Assembly (NCBI RefSeq): GCF_014269185.2
Contig: NZ_JABWRZ020000002.1
Span: 496,001 to 560,000, forward strand
Origin: Pseudomonas oryzicola
GTDB lineage: Bacteria > Pseudomonadota > Gammaproteobacteria > Pseudomonadales > Pseudomonadaceae
Reading direction: 5' to 3'
DNA length: 64,000 nucleotides
Made by a program: the position numbers and the translations under genes. Of this stretch, positions 9,537 to 17,891 are shown piece after piece (the first letter of the stretch is position 1; each line of letters begins with the position of its first letter). Under the pieces are notes generated by a model. The model did no database searches. It saw only the letters and a program-made list of their open reading frames with translations, and was not told where the DNA came from.

Positions 9537-11140
9537 GCGCCGAACACCCGAATGTGCAATTTGCGGTAACGGTCGTAACGGTTGTCGCTGGCGGGAATGC
9601 CGGCCACGCTGGTCAGGGCGTCGCGGCATTCCTGCATGATCGCGGGCTGGGGGTTTTCACCGCCGATGCGCAGCAGCGCCTGGGCGGTGTTCAAGGCGAT
9701 ACTGATGTTTTTCGGCTGCAAGCCCAACGCCTTGCGGAACAGCTGCAACGCCTCGCCGAGTTGCCCCCCCTGGTAACTGCGCACGCCTTGGCGATTGAGG
9801 CTGACGGCTTCGGTAATGGCGCTGAGCACGCTCGGGTCGCTGGTCAGCTTGCCCACCTTCTCCATGACCTTGGGGTCATCACCATAGCTTTCCACACAGC
9901 CCTTCAGCACGCCGATGGCGGCGGCTTCCTGGCCCATGGCCTGCAACTGTGCGGCGACAGTCAGGGCCGAATCGACCGAGAAGAACTGATTCATCTTGTC
10001 CAGCCGCTGGAGAGCCTGCTCGGTCAGTTTGGCCGCCGTTTCAGGGTCGCCGGCCTGCTGCAGGCTGGCGGCCTTCATCATGCGCGCGCGCACTTGCAGC
10101 CCCTGGTCCTCGGGGTTGTCCTTGGCCACCTCGCTGAGCGTGGCATTGATCTCGACCCGGGTGCGCGCATCCAGGCCAAAGCCGGAATTCTTGCTCATCA
10201 GCGACTGCACCAGGCCGAGGTTGTTCTCGGGGTCCTTGTAGCGCGAGCTCTGGCCCTGGTTCACCGCATGGCGAAACGCCTTCGACGCGCTTTCGAAGTC
10301 TTCGTTTTCCAATGCCAGCTTGCCCAGCGTCGACTGCCGGCGCACCGACAACGGCGATAGCCGCACGGCTTCTTCCAGCATGCTCTGGGCACGCCTGGTT
10401 TCGCCCTGGGCTACCAGCACCTCGGCCATGCCATCGTACAGGCTCGGCATGATCGGGAAGGCCTTGAGCGCCTGCTCGTACACCCCCTGCGCCTGGGCGT
10501 CCTGGCCACGCTTGTGCATCAGGCTGCCCAGTGCCGCGTACACCCACGGCTGCGGGCGGCTGGCGAGGATGGCCTTGAGAAATTTCTCCAGTTCCTCGAA
10601 GCGATTGAGATTGCGCAAGGCATCGGCCCGATAACGCAGGCACAGCGGCGCCAGGCGCGGGTCACGCTTGCACAGTTCGGCGCAGGCAGCCAGCACTTCG
10701 GCCGGGCGGTCGCGGTCCAGCGCCTGCAGGATCGGCTTCAGCAGGTTCTTGCGCTGGTACAGCTTCTCGACGCGCTGGGCCAGGCCAACCCGGTTGAACG
10801 GCTTGGTCAGGTAGGCATCGGGCTCGTGCTCGATGGCGCTGAGGACAATGGCCTGGCTGCTCTCGGCCGTGACCATGATGAATATGCACTCATGGCTGAT
10901 GTGCTTGTCGAGGATCAGGTCTTCGAGCACCTGCTGGCCGTTCTTCTTGCCATCGCCCAGGTGAAAATCCTGCAGGATCACGTCATAGCGCTTCTGCGCG
11001 CACATGCGCAACGCCTGCTCGCCGCTGTCGGCAGTGTCCACATCACGCACACCCAGCTCGCGCAGCATGGACCGGGTCGACGTGCGAAAGTCGGTAAAGT
11101 CGTCGACGATCAGAAAGCTCTTTTGCCCGTACTGCAGCAT
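9533..11140 (-). CDS. Response regulator with receiver domain and TPR output
   Basis: The product is 535 aa. The N-terminal receiver (residues 7-125) has the acidic pair Asp13/Asp14, the phospho-acceptor Asp58 in VILQDFHLG, a Thr in VTAES and the Lys of AYLTKPF. The remaining 400 residues are TPR-type helical repeats (about 130-330 and 440-500). There is no DNA-binding domain, so output must be protein-protein contact. It is the first gene of the operon with the sensorless kinase. The ATG at 11140 is preferred over upstream in-frame starts because the receiver begins immediately after it. Confidence 0.92.
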   Translation of the reverse strand: MLQYGQKSFLIVDDFTDFRTSTRSMLRELGVRDVDTADSGEQALRMCAQKRYDVILQDFHLGDGKKNGQQVLEDLILDKHISHECIFIMVTAESSQAIVLSAIEHEPDAYLTKPFNRVGLAQRVEKLYQRKNLLKPILQALDRDRPAEVLAACAELCKRDPRLAPLCLRYRADALRNLNRFEELEKFLKAILASRPQPWVYAALGSLMHKRGQDAQAQGVYEQALKAFPIMPSLYDGMAEVLVAQGETRRAQSMLEEAVRLSPLSVRRQSTLGKLALENEDFESASKAFRHAVNQGQSSRYKDPENNLGLVQSLMSKNSGFGLDARTRVEINATLSEVAKDNPEDQGLQVRARMMKAASLQQAGDPETAAKLTEQALQRLDKMNQFFSVDSALTVAAQLQAMGQEAAAIGVLKGCVESYGDDPKVMEKVGKLTSDPSVLSAITEAVSLNRQGVRSYQGGQLGEALQLFRKALGLQPKNISIALNTAQALLRIGGENPQPAIMQECRDALTSVAGIPASDNRYDRYRKLHIRVFGA

Positions 11141-11298
11141 CAACACGACCTGCCTTGGAATAATTGAAAAATCGCGCGAAGCGATGCCAGCGATAGCTGT
11201 ATCGGCAGCTGGTCGGAAAAGATGAGGGTAGAGCATTGGCGGCCAGCGAGCCTGACCGCGGTCATGATGCTAGCGGGCAATGCCCTGCGCAGCCAGTT

Positions 11299-14010
11299 TC
11301 AGGCCAGCAGCCCCAGGGTTTTGGCCTTGGCCACCGCCTGGGTACGCCGCTCTACCCCCAGCTTGCTGTTGATATGACTGGCGTGGGTTTTCACCGTGTG
11401 CAGGGAAATGAACAACCGCTCGCTGATCTGCTGGTTGGAACAGCCTTGGGCAATCAGTTCGAGTACCGCCAACTCACGGCCGCTCAGCGCTTCGCCGCTA
11501 CCGGTGCAGGGCATCTGTGGCAGGCGCTTGAGCAGCTCGGCCTGCACCGGGCAAGCGGCGCGTGCCTGCAAGTGTTCGTGAAGCCACTGCGGGTGCTGCT
11601 CCAGCAACGGCTGAAACGGTTGCAGCACGCCGCCACGGGCGGCTTCCAACAGCCTGGGCAACAATTGGGCGGCCTGCCCTTCCCGACCTGCGCCCAACAA
11701 CAAGGCAAGCCATTGGCACAGGGCGTTGACGGCCAGCAGCATGCCGCCACTGGCCTGGCCGCGCTCGACCAGGCTGGCCAGGCGTTGCTCGGCGTCGTCG
11801 CCACGCGACTGGGTGCGTTCCAGCAACGCCTGCTGCAAGGCGATGTGCAGTGGCAGCAACGGGTGGAATTCCGGTGCCGCCGCCGGTTGTTCGCCGCCGT
11901 AGGTCTGGCCCAGGCGCAGCAACCAGGACTCGGCCAGGTCCAAGCGCCCCTGGGCCAGCCACAACTCGCACTTGACCAGGGTGATCATGGCCAGGTAGTA
12001 GACCGGCGGAACGTCCCAGATGTGCATCAGCCGCTCGGCCTCGGCCAGTTCGGCAAAGGCCTCGGCAAAGTGCCCTTCGCGGCCATCCAGTGTCGCGATC
12101 ACGCAGTGGCCGATGAGCACGCTGATATCACGGCACGCCCGTGCCTCGCCCAGTCCTGCACGCAAGCGTGCACGGCCCTGAGCCGGTTGCAGGCGTGAGA
12201 CCAGCAGGTAGCCCTCGTACAGGGTCAGGCGCGCGCGCACGGCATACAGGCGCTGCGCCGAGAGCCCTTGCAGGCGTTGCAGCCCCTGGCGCACTTCGTC
12301 CAGTGCCCGCAGCACCTCGCCACGGGCGTGCAGCACCCGTGCGCGGTCATAATGGGCCAGGGCCTCGAACAAGGGGTTGCCGACGCGCTGCGCCAGTTCC
12401 AGGGCCTCGCGGTTCCAGCCACGGGCGCGCCAGAAATCGCCATCGGCAATCGCCAGGTTGGACAATGTCGACAGGCACACCAGGCGCTGCCCATAGCGCT
12501 TGCTCGGCAGGCTTTGCAGCGCTTCAGCGCAATAGGCCAGGGTGCGCTCGCGGTCGCCTCGGCCACGGGCGATCACACCACTGAGCGCCAGCCACTGCGC
12601 CAGCATGGACCTTTGCGCGGTTGCCGAAGGCGCCGGCAGGAAGCGGCTGAGGTAGCCTGCCAGTTCCTCGGCCGCGTCCAGTTGGCAGGCCAGGCCCAAC
12701 GCCCAGCTGTACAGTACGATCAGCCGCGGCGTGCTGATCAACAGGCTGTCGGGCAGGTCCATCTTCCAGCGCAGCAACATGCCGACGTTCTGTTCGGCCA
12801 GTAACTGCTCCTCGGACAGGCTCTGCACCAGGTTGGCGGCGACATCCAGGTGGCCGGCACGCAGGGCTTGCTCCACCGCTTCATCCAGCAGGCCCTGGCT
12901 TTCGAACCAGCGGCTGGCGCGCAATTGCAGCGCTGCCAGCGGCTGGCTGGCCTGGCGGCTGCGCAACAGGTCGGAGAACAAGTGGTGATAGCGAAACCAG
13001 TTGCCATGTTCGTCCAGCGGCACCAGGAACACCTGGTGTGCCTGCAGGAACTGCAGGATCGCGGCACTGTCGTGGCGGCCACGCACGGCATCGCACAGCG
13101 GGGCACAGAAGCGCTCCTGGCAGGCCGTGTCGTACAGGAAGGCCTGCACGTCGACGGGTAGCCTGTCGATGACTTCTTCCAGCAGGTAGTCGCGGATCAG
13201 GCCTTCGCCGCCATGCAATGCCTGGGGCAGGGCCTGCTCGTCAGACGACTCGCTGGCCGCCAACTGCCAGAAGCGCAACCCGGCCACCCAGCCGTCGCTG
13301 CGCTGGATCAGGTTGTCCAGGGCCTGGCCACGCAGGCCGGTGGGCTGACGGCCGATCACTGCCAAGGACTCTTCAGCGGTCAGGCGCAGGTCCTGCTCAT
13401 TGAGCTCGACCAGTTGCCGCGACAGGCGCAGACGCGCCAGGTGCCAGTCCGGGCGCTGGCGGCTGGTGACCAGCAGCACCAGGCCGGGCGGCAGGTGATT
13501 GAGGAAGAACTGCAGGCAACGGTCGAGCACCGGCCCTTGGGCCAGGTGGTAGTCATCCAGCACCAGCAACAGCGGCGTGTCGGTTTGCAGATACAGCGCC
13601 AGCTCGTCGAGCAGGCCATCGAGCCATTCCTCGAAGGCGAATGGCTGGTGGCGCTGGCGCATCTTCAGCAGGCCCATGGCCTGGCCGCCCAGCGCCGGGC
13701 AATACTGCTGCAAGCCTTCGAGCAGGCGTTCGAGGAAACGGCCAGGGTCGGCATCGCGCTGGCTCAGGCCCAGCCACAGGCTGCGCCAGTGTTCGGGTAG
13801 CGCCTCGCAAAATTCGATGGCCAGCGAACTTTTGCCGAACCCCGCAGGGGCGTTGACCAGCAACAGCCGCCCGCCGAGGCCGGCCTGCAGCCGCTCGCAC
13901 AGACGCAGGCGCGGTACATGGCCGTCCGGCAAGGGCGGCCGGAAGAAACGCCCGCCCAGCAGGCCAAGGGCCTGGCTGGTGAATCCATGCATACGGGACA
14001 GATCTGTCAT
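11299..14010 (-). CDS. MalT-like (LAL) LuxR-family transcriptional activator
   Basis: The product is 903 aa, as expected for a large ATP-binding LuxR regulator of the STAND class. Walker A is NAPAGFGKSS (residues 53-62) and Walker B is LLLVLDDYH (about 140). A long TPR-like helical middle section would bind an inducer. The C-terminal LuxR HTH (about 840-900) contains LSGRELAVLELIAQG and ISLHTVKTHASHI. It lies just downstream of the DUF1329/DUF1302/acyl-CoA synthetase genes on the same strand, so it is the likely activator of that set. ATG at 14010; only weak Shine-Dalgarno sequence. Confidence 0.93.
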   Translation of the reverse strand: MTDLSRMHGFTSQALGLLGGRFFRPPLPDGHVPRLRLCERLQAGLGGRLLLVNAPAGFGKSSLAIEFCEALPEHWRSLWLGLSQRDADPGRFLERLLEGLQQYCPALGGQAMGLLKMRQRHQPFAFEEWLDGLLDELALYLQTDTPLLLVLDDYHLAQGPVLDRCLQFFLNHLPPGLVLLVTSRQRPDWHLARLRLSRQLVELNEQDLRLTAEESLAVIGRQPTGLRGQALDNLIQRSDGWVAGLRFWQLAASESSDEQALPQALHGGEGLIRDYLLEEVIDRLPVDVQAFLYDTACQERFCAPLCDAVRGRHDSAAILQFLQAHQVFLVPLDEHGNWFRYHHLFSDLLRSRQASQPLAALQLRASRWFESQGLLDEAVEQALRAGHLDVAANLVQSLSEEQLLAEQNVGMLLRWKMDLPDSLLISTPRLIVLYSWALGLACQLDAAEELAGYLSRFLPAPSATAQRSMLAQWLALSGVIARGRGDRERTLAYCAEALQSLPSKRYGQRLVCLSTLSNLAIADGDFWRARGWNREALELAQRVGNPLFEALAHYDRARVLHARGEVLRALDEVRQGLQRLQGLSAQRLYAVRARLTLYEGYLLVSRLQPAQGRARLRAGLGEARACRDISVLIGHCVIATLDGREGHFAEAFAELAEAERLMHIWDVPPVYYLAMITLVKCELWLAQGRLDLAESWLLRLGQTYGGEQPAAAPEFHPLLPLHIALQQALLERTQSRGDDAEQRLASLVERGQASGGMLLAVNALCQWLALLLGAGREGQAAQLLPRLLEAARGGVLQPFQPLLEQHPQWLHEHLQARAACPVQAELLKRLPQMPCTGSGEALSGRELAVLELIAQGCSNQQISERLFISLHTVKTHASHINSKLGVERRTQAVAKAKTLGLLA

Positions 14011-14192
14011 GGCCGGCTCGTTCTGGTTGGAAGACTACGGCGATATGGATGTTTGCGAGACTAGCGGGTAATGCTGCGCATTTGAAGATAATGGGCGCAG
14101 TTGGGCCGGAAAAGACTACGACAAAAAGCAACAACGCTGAAGGACAGGGGCTGGGGCGGGGGTTTGGTGAGGTATTCAGCAGGTTTATCGGC

Positions 14193-14236
14193 TGATCCGG
14201 CCTCTTGGCGGGCTTACCTGTAAAGAGGCCGGATCA
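14193..14236. repeat. REP-like long palindrome
   Basis: TGATCCGGCCTCTT (14193-14206) is a perfect 14-bp inverted match of AAGAGGCCGGATCA (14223-14236) around a 16-nt loop. The CCGGCCTCTT core is shared with P. putida REP elements. It stands directly after the DUF1329 terminator. Confidence 0.6.
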
Positions 14237-14247
14237 GGCAAATAAAA

Positions 14248-14269
14248 ACGCCCCGGCAAGCCGGGGCGT
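14248..14269 (-). terminator. Intrinsic terminator after the DUF1329 gene
   Basis: On the minus strand ACGCCCCGG, loop CTTG, CCGGGGCGT, then TTTTTATTT. It lies 14 bp past the stop of the DUF1329 gene. Confidence 0.85.
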
Positions 14270-14282
14270 GGAACTACACAAC

Positions 14283-15647
14283 CTAGCGAATACCCGACTG
14301 GCGCAATGCCGCTGGCTGGAAGTCCGCCTTGCTGGCACTGAAGCCAAAGTCGTAGGCGCGTTTCTCTTCGTTCTTCATGCCCAGGGCCAGGTAACGGCCC
14401 GACTGCAGGTCGTAGATAGCCTCCAGGGTGTACCACGGTACCTCCACGTTGTAGTACGGCTGGGCATGGGCCTCGGACACCCGCCACAGCTGGCCACGGC
14501 CGTCATACTGGTCGATTACCGCTGCCTGCCAGGTGTCTTCGTCGATGTAGAAGTCACGCTTGGCATAGATGTGCCGCTGGCCCGGCTTCAAGGTGGCGAC
14601 CACATGCCACACGCGACGCAGCTCGTAACGCGCCAGGTCCTGGTTGATGTGCCCGGCCTTGATGATGTCGGTGTACTTGAGCTTGGGGTCGTCGAGCTTG
14701 AAGGCGTTGGAAGCGATGTACAGCTCCTTCTTGCCTTCGAGCTTCCAGTCATAGCGGTCTGGCGCGCCGTTGAACATGTCCAGGTTGTCCGAGGTACGCA
14801 GGCCATCGGCGGCGGTACCCGGGCCGTCATACGACACCTGCGGCGCCTGACGCACGCGGCGCTGGCCAGCGTTGTAGATCCACGCCTTGCGCGGTTCCTT
14901 CACCTGGTCGAGGGTTTCGTGCACCAGCAGCACGGTCCCTGCCAGGCGTGCAGGCGCAGTCACTTCCTGCTTGAAGTAGAACAGGATGTTGCCCGGGTTG
15001 TTCGGGTCGTAGTCCTTCATCCTTTCGCGGAAGACGAACTGGTCGGAGAAGTACACCGGGTTGAACGAGCCATTCTGCTGTGGGGTGGCCTGGGTCACCA
15101 GGCGGCTGACGCTGCCACCGCGGTAGCGGGTGATATGGTTCCAGATCACTTCCAGGCCGCTTTTCGGAATCGGGAACGGCACAGCGGTGCGGAAGTTGTT
15201 CAAGCCGTTGCCGCCTTCGACCAAAGTGGTCTTGGTGGCGTTTTCCTTGATGGCGGCGAACACGTCAGCCGGTACCGTGGAACCGCGATGGGTCTTGTAT
15301 ACCGGAATCTTGAAGGTGTCCGGGTAGCGCTTGAGCATGGCCAGCTGGCCCGGCGAGAGCTTGTCCTTGTACTGGTCGGCATTCTGCGCGGTGATGGTGA
15401 ACAGCGGCTTTTCGCTGCCGTACGGGTCGGACAGGAAGCCCCTGCCGTCGGCGCTGCCGGCGCTCTTCGACAACGGCTCCCATGGGCCGATCGAACCGTC
15501 GGCGTTGCCGGCCTTTTCGGCGCCCATCGGGGTCAGGGTGCTGCCCAGCTTGGCCGCCTCGTCGGCGGATACCGCAGCCATGACGCTGGTCGCCAGCAGG
15601 GACAGGCCCAGTACACCGGCCTTCAGCAGACTTCTGGTCTTGTTCAT
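14283..15647 (-). CDS. DUF1329 periplasmic protein (LolA/LppX-like fold)
   Basis: The product is 454 aa. A Sec signal peptide (KAGVLGLSLLATSVMA, cleavage near residue 24) precedes a mature protein with DUF1329 features (GSIGPWEPL, the TVPADVFAAI segment, YIDEDTWQAAVIDQYDGRG). The fold is related to outer-membrane lipoprotein carriers, and the family is nearly always paired with DUF1302. It sits 25 bp downstream of the DUF1302 gene in one operon, suggesting a shared role in moving a hydrophobic molecule through the periplasm. Natural substrate unknown. Confidence 0.9.
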   Translation of the reverse strand: MNKTRSLLKAGVLGLSLLATSVMAAVSADEAAKLGSTLTPMGAEKAGNADGSIGPWEPLSKSAGSADGRGFLSDPYGSEKPLFTITAQNADQYKDKLSPGQLAMLKRYPDTFKIPVYKTHRGSTVPADVFAAIKENATKTTLVEGGNGLNNFRTAVPFPIPKSGLEVIWNHITRYRGGSVSRLVTQATPQQNGSFNPVYFSDQFVFRERMKDYDPNNPGNILFYFKQEVTAPARLAGTVLLVHETLDQVKEPRKAWIYNAGQRRVRQAPQVSYDGPGTAADGLRTSDNLDMFNGAPDRYDWKLEGKKELYIASNAFKLDDPKLKYTDIIKAGHINQDLARYELRRVWHVVATLKPGQRHIYAKRDFYIDEDTWQAAVIDQYDGRGQLWRVSEAHAQPYYNVEVPWYTLEAIYDLQSGRYLALGMKNEEKRAYDFGFSASKADFQPAALRQSGIR

Positions 15648-15672
15648 GTCGTGTCGTCCTGGATCTGTATGC

Positions 15673-17559
15673 TTAGAAGTTCACGCCGAAGCTGAGCGCG
15701 ACGAAGTCACGGTCATCCACGGTGGTGTACTCGCCATCGAAGAAGTTGGTGTACGACAGGCTTGCCGTGTAGGTGTTCTGGTACTCGGCGTCGAGGCCCA
15801 GGCTGACCGCCTTGCGGCCTTCCTCGAAGTTGGCGCCAGGGCCTGGCGAGTAGCCGGAAACGTCATGCGACCAGGCCACGCTGGGTTTCAGGTTGACCCC
15901 GGCGAAAACGTCGTTGTAGTCCCAGATGACCCGAGCGCGGTAACCCCAGGAAGTACTGGTGGTAAAGCCATCGTTCTCGCAGTTGCGAGACAGGTTGGCG
16001 GTAGAGGCTCCAGCGCCTGCGCCCGCGATGGTGCTGGCATTGAGCGCCTGGCAAGTATTGGCACCGCCGGTGGATGGCAGCGGGCCGGGGCCGAATACAG
16101 GGTCACGACCGTATCGGGTATCGTGTGCGCTCTCCAGGCCGCCGACATGAGTGATACCCACCTCACCGACCACCGTCATGCGGCTGGCGCCCATCACCTG
16201 GTCGAAGAAGTGCGTCAGGGTGGTCTGGAACTGCGTGATTTCCTTGCGGCGATAGCCGTGCAGGTCCTGCCCTGGCGTACCGCTCAGCAACGAAGCATTG
16301 CTCAAGGCGCCGCCAATCGGACGGACCCCGGCGAACAGGATATCCGTGGTATTGAGCTGCACGGGTGCGTTGGGGCGGTAGCTGAGTTCGCCGCTCCAGG
16401 CGGTCCCGGTGGGCAAAGTGGTGGAGAAGCTCAAGCCATAAAGGCGAATATCTTCGGGATACTCGACGAAGTACTCGGAATTGCCGGCCACGATCAGCGG
16501 TGCCAGCGCACGCAGTTGTGCAGGCAGGGCGCTCAACCCGCCAAACACGGAAGGCGGTGCACCTGTGGCGCTGAAGATTGGCGCACGGCTGTGGTAGTTC
16601 ATGAAATAGGCGCCGAATTCGGTGTCCAGCGGCTCGAACATGTAGCGCATCGCTACGCCGAACTGGCCGCTGTCACGCGCATCGCGGTCAGCGCCACGGC
16701 GCACCATCACCCCCTCTTCGTTGATGTTCACGCCCCGGCTGGCCAGGAACTGCTGCGCCGCGCCCGGCACCGTACGGCTGCTGTTGAGCACACGCAGGTT
16801 GTCCGTACAGCCGTCGGCAATGATGTCCGGCTGCGAGAAGAAGGTGCCGCAGTTGTCGACAACCGTCTGGTCCCATTCGATCTGGTAGAAGGCCTCTGCC
16901 GACAGGTTGTCGGTCAGGCTTTGCGAAATGTAGAACATGTTGACCGGAATCAGGCCTTCCTTGATCTCGGCCCCCGGACGGCGGAACGCCGACACGTCGA
17001 TCGGGTTGATCGAGTTGATGCCGCCACCGATGAAGGTACTTTCACCCCAGCTGACCACCTGCTTGCCCAGGCGTACCGAGCCCGGCTGATCGCCAATGGA
17101 ATAGTTGTGGTAGACGAAGGCATCGAGCAGCTCCGCGCCGGACGACTTGGCGCCTTCCTTGCGGTTGGAGTCGCTGATGTCCTTGAACTCGCGGCCTTCG
17201 TCCTTGAGTTCGAAGTCGTACCAGTACTTGCCCCGCACGAACACACCGGTATCGCCGTACTTGAGCTCCAGGTCATGGATGCCTTTGAAGATCTTGGAGA
17301 AGGTTTCGCCCTTCTTGAAGTTCAGGTGGCCATCATCCGATGTCTGCGACAGGCCCTTGCCGCCGTTGTTCACCCCGATCAGGTTCTTGTTGGGGTTGGC
17401 CGTCGACCAGCTGGCGCCGATGGAGAGCGACGAGTCGAACTGGCCTTCGATTTCACCAATGTTGAAACTGACAGCGAAAGCAGGACTTGCGAGCGTGGAA
17501 GCAAGGCTGACGGCCAAGGGCAACTTGGCCCGGCGCCAGAACGGGTTTGCAGATTTCAT
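15673..17559 (-). CDS. DUF1302 outer-membrane beta-barrel protein
   Basis: The product is 628 aa. A signal peptide (LPLAVSLASTLASPAFA) is followed by alternating amphipathic strands and a terminal aromatic-rich end (DFVALSFGVNF), as in outer-membrane porins. The N-terminal mature part (VSFNIGEIEGQFDSSLSIGA) is typical of DUF1302. The ATG at 17559 is preceded by GGAG at 8 bases; the reading frame extends upstream over a region without protein-like composition. It forms an operon with DUF1329, and is followed in the regulon by the acyl-CoA synthetase and LuxR regulator. Probable uptake channel for long-chain or aromatic hydrophobic compounds. Confidence 0.9.
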   Translation of the reverse strand: MKSANPFWRRAKLPLAVSLASTLASPAFAVSFNIGEIEGQFDSSLSIGASWSTANPNKNLIGVNNGGKGLSQTSDDGHLNFKKGETFSKIFKGIHDLELKYGDTGVFVRGKYWYDFELKDEGREFKDISDSNRKEGAKSSGAELLDAFVYHNYSIGDQPGSVRLGKQVVSWGESTFIGGGINSINPIDVSAFRRPGAEIKEGLIPVNMFYISQSLTDNLSAEAFYQIEWDQTVVDNCGTFFSQPDIIADGCTDNLRVLNSSRTVPGAAQQFLASRGVNINEEGVMVRRGADRDARDSGQFGVAMRYMFEPLDTEFGAYFMNYHSRAPIFSATGAPPSVFGGLSALPAQLRALAPLIVAGNSEYFVEYPEDIRLYGLSFSTTLPTGTAWSGELSYRPNAPVQLNTTDILFAGVRPIGGALSNASLLSGTPGQDLHGYRRKEITQFQTTLTHFFDQVMGASRMTVVGEVGITHVGGLESAHDTRYGRDPVFGPGPLPSTGGANTCQALNASTIAGAGAGASTANLSRNCENDGFTTSTSWGYRARVIWDYNDVFAGVNLKPSVAWSHDVSGYSPGPGANFEEGRKAVSLGLDAEYQNTYTASLSYTNFFDGEYTTVDDRDFVALSFGVNF

Positions 17560-17701
17560 CGACGCTACTCCATGTACTTTTTTTGTTATGGCAGTGAGTC
17601 CTTTCAAGAACGGCCCGAGCAACCGGATTGCAGGCTTGCGCCCGCGACGACACGGCTTGCACATGTCGCCTACCCCCATTCCTGAAAATCCCCTGGCCCC
17701 G

Positions 17702-17730
17702 ACTATAGCCAGCAAGGCACAGGCGCTTGA
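17702..17730 (-). promoter_or_regulatory. Candidate promoter of the DUF1302-DUF1329 operon
   Basis: In the 332-bp space between the synthetase stop and the DUF1302 start, the minus strand has TGGCTATAGT, an extended -10-like sequence at 17702-17711. GGGGAT (17688-17693) and GGGGG lie just beyond it and are reminiscent of MalT-type half-sites. No good -35 is seen, as expected for an activator-dependent promoter. Tentative. Confidence 0.3.
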
Positions 17731-17854
17731 TCCCTCTAAAGTGTGATTTGCGCTCCGTGCTGCCAACGCGCAGCCGCGTGCTGTCGGTGGCGCGCTGGCG
17801 GTGCTAAAGGATGGCGTATTTCCGCCGTTTGGCAAGGCCAGACCGCTCTAGGGT

Positions 17855-17884
17855 GCGGGTCGCGTGCCAGGCAACGCGACCCGC
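17855..17884 (-). terminator. Terminator after the acyl-CoA synthetase gene
   Basis: GCGGGTCGCGT (17855-17865) and ACGCGACCCGC (17874-17884) form a perfect 11-bp stem with an 8-nt loop, 8 bp after the stop. No T-run is present. Confidence 0.6.
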
Positions 17885-17891
17885 AGGGCAG

